64,000 bases of DNA from Cephalopachus bancanus (lineage: Eukaryota; Chordata; Mammalia; Primates; Tarsiidae), in NCBI GenBank assembly GCA_027257055.1, contig JAPVLO010000039.1, positions 7,718,501 through 7,782,500 of the forward strand, given 5' to 3'. The notes under the pieces were generated by a model. It was not told where the DNA came from. It ran no database searches and saw nothing but the letters and a program-made list of their open reading frames with translations. Below, one piece after another: positions 1-17,006 of the stretch. The number at the start of each line of letters is the position of its first letter. The stretch's first letter is position 1. The translations under genes and the position numbers were made by a program.

Positions 1-57
1 GAGTTGCCCTTATTTTCTTTTAATTAAAAGTTAAGGCTTAGACAGGATACAAGGAAC

Positions 58-374
58 ATTTTTCTTTTGAGTTGGAGTCTGCTGCCCAGGCTGGAGTGCA
101 GTGGCACACTCATGGCCACCACAGCCTTGACCTGCTGGGCTCAGGTAATACTTCTGCCTAAGCTTTAGCTAAGGTGATATTTCTTCCTCAGCTTCTGCTT
201 CAGCTGGAACTACAGGCATGCACCACCACACCCAGCTATAATTTTTTGATTTATTGCAGAGATCAGGTCTTGCCATGTTGCTCAGGCTGGTCTCAAACCC
301 CTGAGCTCAGGCAAGCCTCTCGCCTCGGCCTCCCAGAGAGCTGGGATTACAGGCATGAGCCACCACGCCCGGCT
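58..374 (-). mobile_element. Alu SINE, full-length dimer
   Basis: Reverse-oriented Alu, reading from a T-rich tail through both arms to the GGCCGGGC-like head. It is flanked by a 13-bp direct repeat, GGATACAAGGAAC, at 45-57 and 375-387. This is a clean target-site duplication and fixes the ends of the insertion. Confidence 0.95.
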
Positions 375-387
375 GGATACAAGGAAC

Positions 388-1614
388 TTTTAAAAATAAT
401 AAGTATGTAATAGGTAAATACAATGTGGTACAAGTAGGACCCAACACCCACCACTGCCTTTTGGTGCCAGGAGGCTCCCAGGCACAGTCGGGGGCAGCAA
501 GGGGACACCGGGAAGTCCCCCCGCCGCTTCCACTGGACGTCAGGCACTGAGAAGGCGAGAGATCAGAGGTGGACGACTGGAATGACCCCCGGACAGGGCA
601 GTTCTCCTCGCTCACCCGGTCTTTGAGGGTTGATGCAAAAGGACCTGATTGGTTCTGCTGGATGACGAAGGCGAGCGGGAGCCAGCGGCCCTGGCCACCA
701 GGGGGCAGCATGCAGCACTCTCCCTCACAGCGGGCAGGAGGATGCTGCCGGCTCAGGGGAAACCTGTGCCTGCAGGTCCTCAGAAAGGGGGTGGGACAAG
801 TCCTCAGTCCTGGATGGCCGGAAGATCTCCTCGTCTGCCTGGACCCCACGTCTGGTCAGGGAGTGCACCCTGAAGGCCAGTACGACTGTGTCACACTCCA
901 CCTGTCAGGGTCCACAACTCCAGGCCCTGTCTGTTTGAGACCCAAATCCATTCATTGGGCTTTCAGTGAGCACCTACTCGGTGCCATGCACTGAGTGAGA
1001 CTCTGGGGGTACAAGATAGCCTCTCCCCTCAGAGTTGGCAGCCCACCAGGGAGCAATGTCCCCAGTGGGTACAAAGAAAGGAGGGGCTAAGGCTGGCTGA
1101 GAGGGTTCCCAGAAGAGGTGATCTCGGAATTAGAACTTAAAAGATGAAGAGGGTTTGGGGCAGTTTGTATTGAAATAAGTCCAGACCTGCCAGCCATGGA
1201 TCGGAGCAGCTGTTTTGAGACTTGAAGCAGATGGCCCTTTCTTGGGGAACGATCCCCAAGAAGCAACTAAAAGGCAGACTGAAGGGCAGAGGAGAGCACA
1301 CAGGGCCGCCGCTGGAAACACGGGCTGGACTGCCAACAGGGCTTCCCTGGGAAGGGTCTCAGGGCCTGGGGGGTCTGGGAGGCCAGTCGGAGAGGAAGGT
1401 TTCCCACCAAGAACATTCCTGGGCCGTGTGAATTTTCCACTAGGAGCACATTTCCCCTTTTCAAAAAGGACTGGGAGGACTGACGGCGACCACTTAATGG
1501 AGACGAGGTTTCCTCTGGAGGTGGTGAAAATGTGGAACCAAATAGAGGTGGTGGCTGCCCAACACTGTGAACGCAATAAGTGCCACTGAGTTGTTCACTT
1601 GAAAACAACTAATT
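388..1614. other. non-genic flank downstream of TBC1D24, MIR-like patch
   Basis: No exon with conserved splice sites was recognised here. The stretch at about 952-1010 (CATTGGGCTTTCAGTGAGCACCTACTCGGTGCC is its core) resembles the MIR core family. The rest is moderately GC-rich and unassigned. Open frames on both strands lack recognisable protein similarity. Confidence 0.5.
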
Positions 1615-2029
1615 GGCCGGGCTCGGTGACTTAGCCTGTAATCCCAGCACTTTGGGAGGCCAAGGTGAGTGGATTATCTGAGCCTGTGGGTTTGAGACCC
1701 GCCTGGGCAACTTGGTGAGACCTCGTCTCTACAATAAATCAAAAATTAACTGGGGGCATGGTAGCATATACCTGTAGTTCCGGCAACTTGGAAGGCTGAG
1801 GCGGAAGGATCACCAGAGCGCCCAGCAGGTCGACACTGGGGCCGAGCCCGGCACTTCCTCCCTCCCCTCTTTCCTTCCTTCCTGACGCCTGACTAGGTGG
1901 GTGTGGCTGGTGAAAGGATTGCCTGAGCCCAGCAGGTCGATGCTGGGGTGGCCCTGAGTGTGCCACTGCACTCCAGCCTGGGTGACAGAGTGAGACTCCA
2001 ACTCAAAAAAGAGAGAGAGAGAGAGAGAA
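1615..2029 (+). mobile_element. Alu SINE with internal insertion/duplication
   Basis: A dimeric Alu whose right arm is interrupted. The segment around CAGCAGGTCGA occurs twice (near 1823 and 1930), separated by about 100 bp of pyrimidine-rich sequence. It ends in a GA-rich tail. Confidence 0.85.
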
Positions 2030-2049
2030 CACACACACCTGGCTTCAAG

Positions 2050-2307
2050 CAAAACACAGTGGCTCATGTCTGTAATCCCAGCACTTTGGGAGAGAGAGGC
2101 AAGAAGATTGCCTGAGCCCAGAGGTTCGAGACCAGCCTGAGCAACTTGGTGAGACCTCAACTCTACAATAAATAAATTAGCTGGGTGTGTTGGCACGCAC
2201 CCGTAGTTCCAGCTACTTGGAAGACTGAAGCAGAAGGATTGATCGCCTGAACCCAGCAAGAGGAGACTGGTGGCTGTGAGCATACCACTGCACTGCAGCC
2301 TGGGTGA
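2050..2307 (+). mobile_element. Alu SINE, truncated at 3' end
   Basis: The left and right arms are recognisable, but the element stops after CTGCAGCCTGGGTGA. It is joined directly to a short inverted Alu head fragment (2308-2345: GCTGGGATTACAGGCGTGAG), which suggests recombination between opposite-strand elements. Confidence 0.85.
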
Positions 2308-2345
2308 ATGCTGGGATTACAGGCGTGAGCCACCACACCCTGCTC
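2308..2345 (-). mobile_element. Alu head fragment
   Basis: This 38-bp piece is the reverse complement of the Alu 5' end (GGGATTACAGGCGTGAGCCACCAC). It abuts the preceding forward Alu. Confidence 0.75.
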
Positions 2346-2372
2346 TCTGTGTGACCCTTGATTTTAACAATG

Positions 2373-2686
2373 ATGCCGGGTGTGGTGGCTCAAGCCTGTA
2401 ATCCCAGCACTTTGGGAGACTGAGGCGAGAGGATTGCCTGTGCCCAGGGGTTCGAGACCAGCCTGGGCAACTTGGCGAGACCTCATCTCTACAACAATCC
2501 AAATAATTAGTCAGGTATGGTACCGCATGCCTATAGTTCCATAGGCACTTGGAAGGCTGAGACAGAAGGATTGCCTGAGTCCAGCAGGTCGAGGTTGCGG
2601 TGGCCATGAGCATGCCACTGCACTCCAGTCTGGGCAACAGAGTGAGACTCAGACTCAAAAAACACAAACAAACAAAACAAACAACG
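2373..2686 (+). mobile_element. Alu SINE, full-length
   Basis: Dimeric element starting GCCGGGTGTGGTGGCTCA. It carries the window's typical TACTTGGAAGGCTGAG right arm (here with a small insertion) and an A/C-rich tail. Confidence 0.92.
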
Positions 2687-2859
2687 ACTCCTGGCGGAGG
2701 CTCCTCTCCATTCCTCAAACACTTGCTGAGCATGACCATTCTCATAACAGGTGCTATGAATGAAAGGAAACAAGGACAGATCAGGGAATCACAGGGTTGG
2801 CACTGAGCGACAGCAGCAAGTGCAGCAGTCTGTCTCCTATGAAGACACACTTCTCACAG

Positions 2860-4060
2860 AGACTGTGATGACTATGCAGTCTTTCCAGCTGCACTGGAGT
2901 CACTGATTCTCTCTAGAGATTCCCTCTCCTTCTCCGTTGTTCTCGTGATCACCACACCACACCTTTTCCTGTCAAGTAGCTCACAATGATGTTGTTCTAT
3001 CAGTTCTCATTAATTTTATTTAGAACTCAACACCGATTAAACATCACGAATTCACTTATTTTCACTTCTTCAAAGTTGGATTTTGCTGCAAATCCATGCA
3101 TTTGCTTACTACGCATCAGATAATTTTATTACACTTCTTCAGATGATCCAGAGCACCAGTCCAGCAAACAATTTTTCAAATCTAATAACCACCCTTCACA
3201 AAAACTAAAAAGCCAAATTATTCTGACAACTCTTTTCTTCTTCAATTTTTAGTTCATCAGCGTTTGACGTAGCGTGTCCTTTGACAGTGCACATCAGTAC
3301 AACAGAGCAGAGAGGTCTGCTTCTGTTCCTTCACATGAAGGCAGGAGCAGAGGGGCCAGGCACTTGGGCCATAGCATCGCAGTATGAGATCAGACCTGCA
3401 GGACCCTCCTGCTGGGAGTGCCTCGCTGTGGACAGACAGCTTTCACTCGTGCAACTAACTTAGCAGTCAGGTAACACTTGTGCACACAGCAATCTGCAGT
3501 GGAAGGTTTCGTCAGGTGGTGTCTCTGTGTCTGTCACAGGTCACGTGTCCACATGACAGCGTGTCCACTGGCTTTGTTTCCTTGGTCCCAAGCACAGTGT
3601 CGACAAATCCCACAGAGTTTGGTAAAATGAGTCAGTCTTCGAAAGTGTGAGGCATTTTGTTTTTAGTAATTAATCACGTGACATTGTACCTAACTTCTCT
3701 AGCCCAATATGACACTAATATGATGATCATTAAAAAACTCTTTATACCAGATTATTATTTTTTCAATCCACACACTTTTCTACTTAACACAGATGTTGTA
3801 GGGTAAAGTAACTGTGAGGCTTGCTTGGCACTCCTTTTTCATTTGGTAATTTCTTCATGCAAACAAGACATTTAGGCAAAGGAAGAGAACCACCAAGAAT
3901 CCAGATTTGAGGCAGTTGCTGTACTGCCTAACTAGTGGCAGTTTTTTGTTTTTGTTTTTTTTTGGATCAGTGTTAGTCTTGTAAGTTCACCGACGCTCTG
4001 GATTTAGTTAATGTGAAAAAAGTTAATACAAACATTAAATCTATTCCCAAACAGTGAAAA
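2860..4060. other. AT-rich non-coding segment, possible distal 3' UTR of TBC1D24
   Basis: No coding exon is seen. TTTATT, which is AATAAA on the minus strand, occurs at 3015-3020 and about 3126-3131. These are possible distal poly(A) signals for TBC1D24 if its 3' UTR is several kilobases long, as I recall for the human gene. Which site is used cannot be told from sequence. Confidence 0.35.
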
Positions 4061-4222
4061 AATTGGGTAATTTGAACAGGGCCTGTGGTTTAGTTAATAG
4101 CAATGTACCAGTGTTAACTTTTTTGTTATTAACATTAGAGGAAGGTGAGGATACATGAAAACTGTACCATCTCTGCAACTCTTTTGTAAATAGAAAAATA
4201 CCTCAAAATAAAAAGGTACAAA
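4060..4222 (+). mobile_element. L1 3' end fragment (old L1M type)
   Basis: The segment runs through an AGTTAATAGCAATGTACCAG stretch, then a GTACCATCTCTGCAACT...TTTGTAAAT stretch, to a final CTCAAAATAAAAAGG. This is the characteristic 3' UTR end of mammalian L1M elements. The 5' part is not recognisable. Confidence 0.75.
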
Positions 4223-4562
4223 GACTAAATTACTAAATATAAAATACTTAAGGAGACTGCAGAGGTTTTATGGGTTCAGAAAATGGATACAAAAAATTTG
4301 AAGGCCATCTGACCAGAATGTTCTAAAACAAACTGCACTGAAAAAGTAAAAACAAAAACAAAAACCTAAGCACACAGCTTACAAAAATAGGGGGAAACCC
4401 AAATACTTTGGTTCAATAATTAAAACGAAAAAATTCATAAAATACAAATGACTGACCATCATATTATACATCATTTTTAGAAAATTGATTTTCTGTAGTC
4501 CTAAAGGCATATAGTCTGCTTTAATGAATTCATTTGACTACTGTTTTATTTTTATTTTAATT

Positions 4563-4767
4563 ATTTTTGAGTTGGAGTCTCACTCTGTTACCCAAACTGG
4601 AGTGCAGTGGCCACTCCCAGCCACCGCAGCCTCGACCTGCTGAGATTTCCTGATCCTTCCGCCTCAGCCTTCCGAGTAGCTGGAACTATAGGCGCCGCGC
4701 TACCACACCCGGCTAATTTTTTGATTTATTGTAGAGATGAGGTCTCGCTGTCCAGGCGGGTCGCGAA
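4563..4767 (-). mobile_element. Alu SINE, 5'-truncated
   Basis: Reverse Alu with T-rich tail, right arm and linker (GATTTATTGTAGAGATGAGGTC). It is cut off within the left arm. Confidence 0.9.
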
Positions 4768-4851
4768 TTAACTACTGTTTTAAATTAGATTCAACTTTTT
4801 TTTGTTTTAAAAATAAACATATTTCAGCACAAAGTGGTCTAATTAAAAACA

Positions 4852-5152
4852 GGCTGGGCTTGGTGGCTCAGCCTGTAATCCCAGCACTTTGGGAAGCCGA
4901 GGCGAGTGGATTGCCTGAGTCCGTGGGTTCGAGACTAGACCGGGAAACTTGGCGAGACCTCATCTCTACAATAAATCAAAAATTAGTTGGGTGTGGTAGC
5001 ACGCGCCTATAGTTCCGGCTACTTGGAAGGCTGAGGTGGAAGAATCGCTGGAGCCCAATGGGTCGATGCTAGGGTGGCTGTGAGTGTGTTACTGCATTCT
5101 AGCCTGGGCGATGAAGTGAGACTTCAACTCAAAAAAGTAAAAAATAAATAAA
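4852..5152 (+). mobile_element. Alu SINE, lineage subfamily
   Basis: Full dimer starting GGCTGGGCTTGGTGGCTCAG, with the AATAAATCAAAAATTAG linker and the AACTCAAAA tail typical of this window. Confidence 0.93.
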
Positions 5153-5185
5153 TGTTTAAACATTTCTTTAAAAATTGACTATGTT

Positions 5186-5478
5186 GCCGGGCTCAGTGGC
5201 TCAGCCTGTAATCCCATGCCTTGGGAGGCTGAGGTGAGTGGACTGCCTGAGCCCGCAGGTTCGAGACCCGCCTGGGCAACTTGGCGAGCCCTCATCTCTA
5301 CAATAAATCAAAAATTAGCCAGGCGTGGTAGCGCGCACTTGTAGTTCCAGCTACTTGGAAGGCTGAGGCGGAAGGATCGCCGGAGCCCAGCAGGTCGAGG
5401 CTGCGGTGGCCAGAAGCGGCCACTGCACTCCAGTCTGGGTGACAGAGTGAGACTCCAACTCAAAAAAAAAAAAAAAAA
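5186..5478 (+). mobile_element. Alu SINE, lineage subfamily, with target-site duplication
   Basis: Full dimer with a long A tail. The direct repeat AAATTGACTATGT lies just before the head and just after the tail, so the insertion limits are clear. Low divergence from the subfamily pattern suggests a fairly young copy. Confidence 0.95.
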
Positions 5479-5631
5479 TTGACTATGTAATTTCATCATG
5501 TTTTGGTGTATTTTTAACATCAAAAGCTAATAAATAATAAAAAAGAAATAATAGAGAACATTAACAAAATAAATTATGTTCTATTTGATATTATCTAGTG
5601 TCAGATAATAAGGACAATGACCAAAACAACT

Positions 5632-5928
5632 GGCCGGGTGCAGTGGCTCATGCCTATAATCCCAGGACTTTGGGAGGCGGAGGCGAGAGGGTTGCCTGAG
5701 CCCAGAGGCTCAACACCAGCCTGGGCATCTTGGAGAGACCTCGTCTCTACAATAAATCAAAAAAATTAGCCAGCTGTGGTGGCATGTGCCTGTAGTTCCA
5801 ACTACTTGGGAGGCTGAGGCAGAAGAATTGCTTGAGCCCAGGAGGTCAAGACTGTTGTGGCTGTGAGCATGCAACTGCACTCTAGCCTGGGCAATAGTGA
5901 CACCCCAACTCGGAAAAAAAAAAAAAAG
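5632..5928 (+). mobile_element. Alu SINE, full-length
   Basis: Starts GGCCGGGTGCAGTGGCTCATGCC and has both arms and an A tail. It retains the older CATGCC head, unlike the CAGCC head of the lineage subfamily. Confidence 0.92.
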
Positions 5929-5939
5929 AATAAAAAACT

Positions 5940-8213
5940 AAAGATAATAATCACACACACCTTCTAGGTTAGTAGAAAAGTTAGGAAAAGAAATTTAAAG
6001 AAACTGAGTATTCTGCATGCACATACAAAACTAAGAACTTCACTCATGATGTAGAAATCATGACTAAACAGCAACTGATCTTCCTGGTCTGGATCTTCCG
6101 GAAGGCCCAGGTGGGGCCCTTTGGGGCAGCCACACAGAACTTGAACTCACTCGCCAGAAAAATAACCATCCAGTTCCAGAAGTTTGCAGAGGGAGCACCA
6201 AAAACAGTATTCGAGCATAACTTCATCTGCTCCCGGAAGGCTCCATCTGAAAGAGGTGTGGCACGTCCTAGTGGCAACGTGTGGGTAAGCACAGCGGTGG
6301 CGGTGACCTCCTGCCTCTGCTTGGCTGCAGGCCTGCAGGCCCCTCTGGCTGAAGAGACCAGACTTGGACCCTAGAGGTGATGCAACAAGACTGTGTTTAA
6401 TGAACACTGAAGTTATGGTACAAATGAGGGTGGTGGGGGCTCAGAGAAGGGCGGGGAGGGCTGCAATGGTCTAAGAAGTAGGCGGTGAGACCCCTCCCAG
6501 CACATCCCCTCAAGAGGGACTCACATGATCTCCCTGGGAGCCTCTCAACAGCCTCATGAAGAGGAAAAGAGGGCAGGATAACTAGGCTCCATTTCACAGT
6601 TGGGGAAACTGAGTTACAGTTTGCTGGCTTGTCCAAAGCCACACAGGGTTCTTGATTCTTCCTCCTGCACCACTGTGGCCCTGTTCAGAGCCAACATGAG
6701 AACATGGACAGGGGAGGCCAAACCCCTACAGGAAGAGCAAGCAATGGAGACGGGCAGCAGCACAGTGCTGGGGGAGAAGTATGAGCTGTGTCTGTGAGCC
6801 AGGCCTCCACGGTGGGCCCAACATAATCACTTGGGCCTCTGCTTTACCCCTCTTCCCTCCATGGTGCCCAGGCCCTCAGGACCAGCTCAAGGAGGTCACA
6901 GGGCATGGGGGGGTCATGGTCATAGTGCAGGGGCTGCTCCTTGCAGAGTCCTCCCTTGGCACCTACCATGCATCTGGCCAGCTCTCCAAAGGCTGAAAAA
7001 GGAGAGGCGGTGGCCCAGAAAACCCTGACCTGTGGTCAGCCACAATGCCACGAGAGGGACAGAGGGAGGACATGCATCCACACAGGATGACCAAGGAGGT
7101 ACTGTGGGTAGGGCCTGGGAGGGTTCAGGGCCTGATGAGGAAAGGAACTGGGGCCAGAGTGAGATGAGCATGCCACACTGAGGGGCCTGGATATGACTCT
7201 GGGCCTTGGGTCACTGCAGTGACAGAGGTGAAATGGACGGCAGCAGGGGGTTCAAGGAGTCCACAGGGCTGGAGAGGAGGAGAGCTGAGAAGCCCCCATG
7301 GGTCTGGGCTTCTCTGGGCAGACCCCTGGGCATGGAGCTGGCTGTTCGGGTGGGTCAGATGGCTCTCCAGTGCCACCTCTTCAGATGTGACCACGCAGCG
7401 TGGCCCAGTAAAAAGCTTCAGGCTCTGTGGAAACACAAGGACACATGACACACCCTCCAGCCCCATCCATGGGCCCTTGGCCCTCCCTGGGGGGCAGAGG
7501 AGGTGGAGCCCAGCATGAGTCCCCCTCCCCGCTCCTACCCTGCAGCAGCAGGCATAGCCCCAGGGGAGTCGCAGAGAGGCCAAGAGGAGGCACTGTTGGG
7601 GGAGGCAGCTGGAGACCCGGGGAGGGGGCTGGGTCAGTGGCCCAGGCAGACGCTCACAGGGCAGGGATGGGATCCTGCCAAGGAGCAGATTCAAGGGCAT
7701 GGGTCTCAGACCAAAGCACCACAGGCGTGAGTTGCCAGCCAGGCTACAGGGCCTTGCTCTGGAGAAGAGCGAGGCTATGCAGCACCAGCAGGGGGCACCA
7801 CAAACACACCACTCTAGGCAGCGGGTTACTTCTCCCTTTCCAGCCTCCAGGGACTAAGCTCTCTTGTGGAGGTGGCTCAAGGGCTGCAAGCCGCAGCCCC
7901 CATGCCCCAAGGCCTCAGACTCAGGACACCTCCACCACGCCAGCCAGGGCCCTAGGTTGGGAGGAAGGGGCCTCCTGTGCGGGCACTGGGGAGAGGGGGT
8001 GCACAGCAGCCCTCAGGGAGCCTGGGTTGAGTCCAGAGTAGAGGCAGCAGCCGGTCCAAGCAGCGTCAACTCAGCTGTGAGGCCTCTACTGCCTCCAACC
8101 CTGCCCACCACATGGGGGTCACATTCACTCTTTGCTCCCTGAGGACGCAGCTGGGCCTCCGTTCCACCCCCTACAGCAGCGGCTTGATCACCTTAATGGC
8201 TGTGGTGCCACTG
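5940..8213 (-). other. TBC1D24: TBC1D24 3' UTR / 3' flank
   Basis: This follows the TBC1D24 stop codon and has no Alu, no recognised exon and moderate GC. A MIR-like patch in reverse orientation lies near 6560-6660 (TTTCACAGTTGGGGAAACTGAG). A minus-strand ATTAAA at 6396-6401 is a possible poly(A) signal. An open frame at 6060-6374 on the plus strand has no protein I recognise and was not called. Confidence 0.5.
6396..6401 (-). terminator. candidate poly(A) signal ATTAAA for TBC1D24
   Basis: TTTAAT on the plus strand reads ATTAAA in transcript sense, about 1.8 kb after the stop codon. It would give a short 3' UTR isoform. A hexamer of this kind also occurs by chance, so the call is tentative. 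Confidence 0.3.
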
Positions 8214-13090
<4,877 letters not shown>

Positions 13091-13195
13091 CTAAATCCTC
13101 CAGCCTCCTCTCTGAAGGTTTTCTGCTAGCCTGTCTGCCATCTCACACCCTGTAGGATTTAAAAGTTCATTTTTAGCACTTGAGTTTAAAAGTTC

Positions 13196-13488
13196 TTTTT
13201 TTTTTTTTTGAGCTGTAGTCTCACTCCATCGCCCAGGCTGGAGTACAGTTGCATGCTCACAACCACCCCAGTATCGACCTGCTGGGCTCCGGCAATCCTT
13301 CCGCCTCAGCCTTCCAAGTAGCTGGAACTACAGGCACGCACTACCATGCCTGGCTAATTTTTGATTTATTGTAGAGACAAGGTCTCTCCAAGTTGCCCAG
13401 GCTGGTCTCGAACCCTCAGGCTCAGGTAATCCACTCACCTCGGCCTCCCAAAGTGCTGGGATTACAGGCTGAGCTATGGAGCCCAGCC
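13196..13488 (-). mobile_element. Alu SINE in TBC1D24 intron 1
   Basis: Full reverse dimer with poly-T tail. The flanking direct repeat TTAAAAGTTC / CTAAAAGTTC marks a target-site duplication. Confidence 0.93.
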
Positions 13489-13520
13489 TAAAAGTTCATG
13501 TTTTAAGGAACATATATTTG

Positions 13521-13644
13521 TTTTAAATAGAGATGAGGTTTCACTATGTTGCCCAGGCTGGTCTTGAACTACTGGTTGCAAATGATCCTCCCACTTCAGT
13601 CTTCCAAAGTGCTGGGTTACAGGCATGAGCCACTGTGTTTGGCC
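13521..13644 (-). mobile_element. Alu half-element (left-monomer-like)
   Basis: A single arm in reverse orientation (AGAGATGAGGTTTCACTATGTTGCCCAGG to CATGAGCCACTGTG). It is either a free monomer or a 3'-truncated Alu. Confidence 0.8.
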
Positions 13645-13649
13645 CAGAC

Positions 13650-14697
13650 ATGCCTTTTGTTTCAATCTCTCTGTAAATATCAGAAGGGTTTCCATTAGAC
13701 TGGGCAACTCGTTCAGGTCCCCTCGCACTCTGGGAGCTTTTCTGTCCTCTCAATAAATCAAGCTTTTTCAAAAAAAAAAGATAAGTGACTGTCCTGAGAA
13801 GCCGGTATAAACTCTGGAGTAGTTCTTCTTTTCACAGAGCTTATGAAGTAACTGGGATGGGTCACATAGGTTCTCAGTAATGAGAGACTAGAGAGTGTTC
13901 CCAGGACTCACAGAGCCTGACCCACTGAAAACCACTCTCTGCTCGGGAGTGGTCCTCCCCAGGGTCCAAAATGCCCCCCATCAAGATGCCACGGAGCAAA
14001 GAGTTGTTTCATTTCTCTGAGGCTTCAGGCCTTCAACCAGTCGTGGGCTGTAAGGAAAACACACACCTACTCGATCCCACCGTGCCCGGGTTGGAATTGT
14101 GAGCAGATCTTCACTCTCTAAAACAGCCAGCTTGAAAGCTATTTCAGGCAGGTAACTCCATAGGAGAACCCCTGGAGGAGAGCAGACGTTTCTGCAGAGG
14201 GAGAACTGGGAAATAAATGGGCGGCATCACAGCTTCAGAATCAGACCCTTCTGGGTCCAAGTGAGCCAAGAAATATTCGAGAAAGTGGTGTTGTTTCTTG
14301 ACAGGCAGCTGCGGGATCGGGCACTCATGGGAGAAACAAGTCAGATGTACTCTGTGAGACTCCAGACACGGGCGGCTGCCTTGGCTGAGGGCTACTGTCC
14401 TGGTACAGAAGTGCCACATTTGCCCATGCATGCCAGACTAACCTTTCCCCCAGGAGGGTACAAGTGTCCAGAGATGCCACAGGGGTCTGCTTCAGCGAGT
14501 TTTGGTAAAGGACCAGACCATTCTGGTTTCTCTTGCATCTAGAACATTCACCTACAAATAGAAAACGCAGATACTACTTTAAAGCACTGAGTGAAAAGGG
14601 AAAAAGTTATAGTGTAAAACTTACATCTGTGAGACAATGTATTGAGAAAGCACTTGATAGTGTGCTTTTTTTCATGTGTGATAAAATACAGTAACAA
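13650..14697. other. TBC1D24 intron 1 sequence, no feature recognised
   Basis: Unique intronic sequence. I see no splice-bounded conserved exon and no repeat I can name. Confidence 0.5.
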
Positions 14698-14993
14698 GCT
14701 GGGCTCAGTGGCTCAGCCTGTAATCCTGCGCCTTTGGGAGGCTGAGGTGAGTGGATTGCCTGAGCCTGCGGGTTCGAGACCCGCCTGGGCAACTTGGTGA
14801 GACCTTATCTCTACAATAAATAAAAAAATCAGCCGGGCGTGGTAGCACGCCTGTAGTTCCAGCTACTTGGAAGGCTGAGACGGAAGGATTGCCAGAGCCC
14901 AGCGGGTCGAGGCTGCAGTGGCCGAGAGCGGCCACTGCACTCCAGTCTGGGCGACAGAGGGAGACTCTAACTCAAAACAAAACAAAACAAAAC
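14698..14993 (+). mobile_element. Alu SINE, lineage subfamily, inserted beside an L1
   Basis: Full dimer with an (AAAAC)n tail. The direct repeat AAAATACAGTAA / AAACAGTAATA flanks it. Confidence 0.93.
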
Positions 14994-14994
14994 A

Positions 14995-15306
14995 GTAATA
15001 TAAAATTTACAATTTTAGCTATGTTTAATTCAGTGGCATTAAGTACATACACATTGCTGTGCAACTATCTCTACCATTCATCTCCTGAACTTTTTTCTTC
15101 CCAAATTTAAACTCAGTCCCCATTAAATACGAGCTCTCCCTTTCCTCTATCCCAGTCCTTGGCACCACCATCCTACTTTCTCTTTATAGATTCAACTCAT
15201 CTAGTTTTCCCAAATACATAGTAACTGTCTTTTGGGACTGATTTATTTTACTTAGCATAATGTCCTTAAGTTTCACCAATGTTACTGCATGTATCAGAAT
15301 GCTCTC
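14995..15306 (-). mobile_element. L1 fragment (ORF2 3' region), first half
   Basis: Runs through TTCAGTGGCATTAAGTACAT...TTGCTGTGCAACTATC...TTAGCATAATGTCCTTAAG. This is the familiar reverse-oriented L1 stretch near the end of ORF2. It is split from 15597-15795 by an Alu. Confidence 0.85.
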
Positions 15307-15795
<489 letters not shown>

Positions 15796-15867
15796 CCAGG
15801 ACTTCCCCACAGAAAACATTAGTTAAAACAAGATTTTCCAACAAAAAAGTTAAAATCATATTAAGTT

Positions 15868-16152
15868 TATTTTTCTACACAAGGTCTTGCTCTGTTGCCC
15901 AGGATGGTGTGTAGTGGCATGATTATAGCTCCCCGCAGCTGCGAATGCCTGGGCTCAGAGGATCCTCTCGCCTCAGTCTACCAAGTAGCTGTGACTACAG
16001 GTATATGTCACCACGTCCAGATGATTACATTTTTCTGTAGGGACAGGGACTAGCTATGTTGTCCAGGCTGGTCTCGAACTCCTGGCCTCAAGTGATCCTC
16101 CTGTCTGTCTCCAAAGTGCTGGGATTACAGGTGTGAGCCACTGTGCCCAGCC
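15868..16152 (-). mobile_element. Alu SINE, older AluJ-like
   Basis: Reverse dimer lacking the lineage-specific changes (CTCGAACTCCTGGCCTCAAGTGATCC is AluJ-like). It is more diverged than its neighbours. Confidence 0.9.
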
Positions 16153-16856
16153 TTAAATAGATCCCCCCGGAAAAAGCGTTGTCCACAGTAGGACCAGTCC
16201 TGCTGCCAGGGCCAGGCCTTCTTCCACAGAAGGGAGTTGACTCATTTGCTTTGTCCTGGGGGGAAGGCAATGAGGGTTCCCTCTTCCCTGGTCCTGAAGG
16301 CCAGGCCAACAGATGCACTCACATCCCCATGGCCATGCCCAGGCCACGCTGCACAACCCTCCACATCAGTTATTAAGGCAGCTAAAATCCTCTCTTCTAG
16401 GCTTCGGGCCCACCAACCTCTAGAGTAACCCCAGGCCCATCCTGTTTGGGTGAAAGAACTGGTTCCTCCTCAGGGCAGTAAATATGTTTCTAAACAGAAC
16501 AGGAGCTGGGCAGAGCAGCACCAGCCTCCACTCAGCCACCCCCAGATTCAGGTTGAACATTAAACTGGAAGCTCTAAATGTGGATACTGCACTTTGCGAA
16601 GTTCCTTCAGGGAGATGCAGACCTTGGGTTTTGTTTGCCGCAACAAGTGGCCCAGGAACATGCTGGACTCAGAGGAACACTCAAGGCAAAGACACACACA
16701 GAAGACCCTGAAAGATCCCCCTGGGCTCTTTCCTGTTCCCCAAGTCCCCATCTAAAAGCATAGCATGATGTTTCTGGGGCTGGACAAACAAGGCTTGTAA
16801 TGAACTCTTTAAGGCATCTATAAACCAGGTCCAGATTGGTTTCCTTAGATTGACTG

Positions 16857-17006
16857 ATTTGAGACAGAGTCTCCCTCTGTTGCCTAGGCTGGAGTGAGGT
16901 GGCTATTCATAGCTCACTGCAGCCTCAAACTGCTGGGCTCAAGTGATCCCTCTGCTTCAGCCTGACCAGCAGCGAAGACTACAGGTGCATGCTAACGTGC
17001 CTGGCC
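16857..17006 (-). mobile_element. Alu right-arm fragment
   Basis: Reverse single arm from GAGACAGAGTCTCCCTCTGTTGCC to GTGCCTGGCC, old and diverged. Confidence 0.8.
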
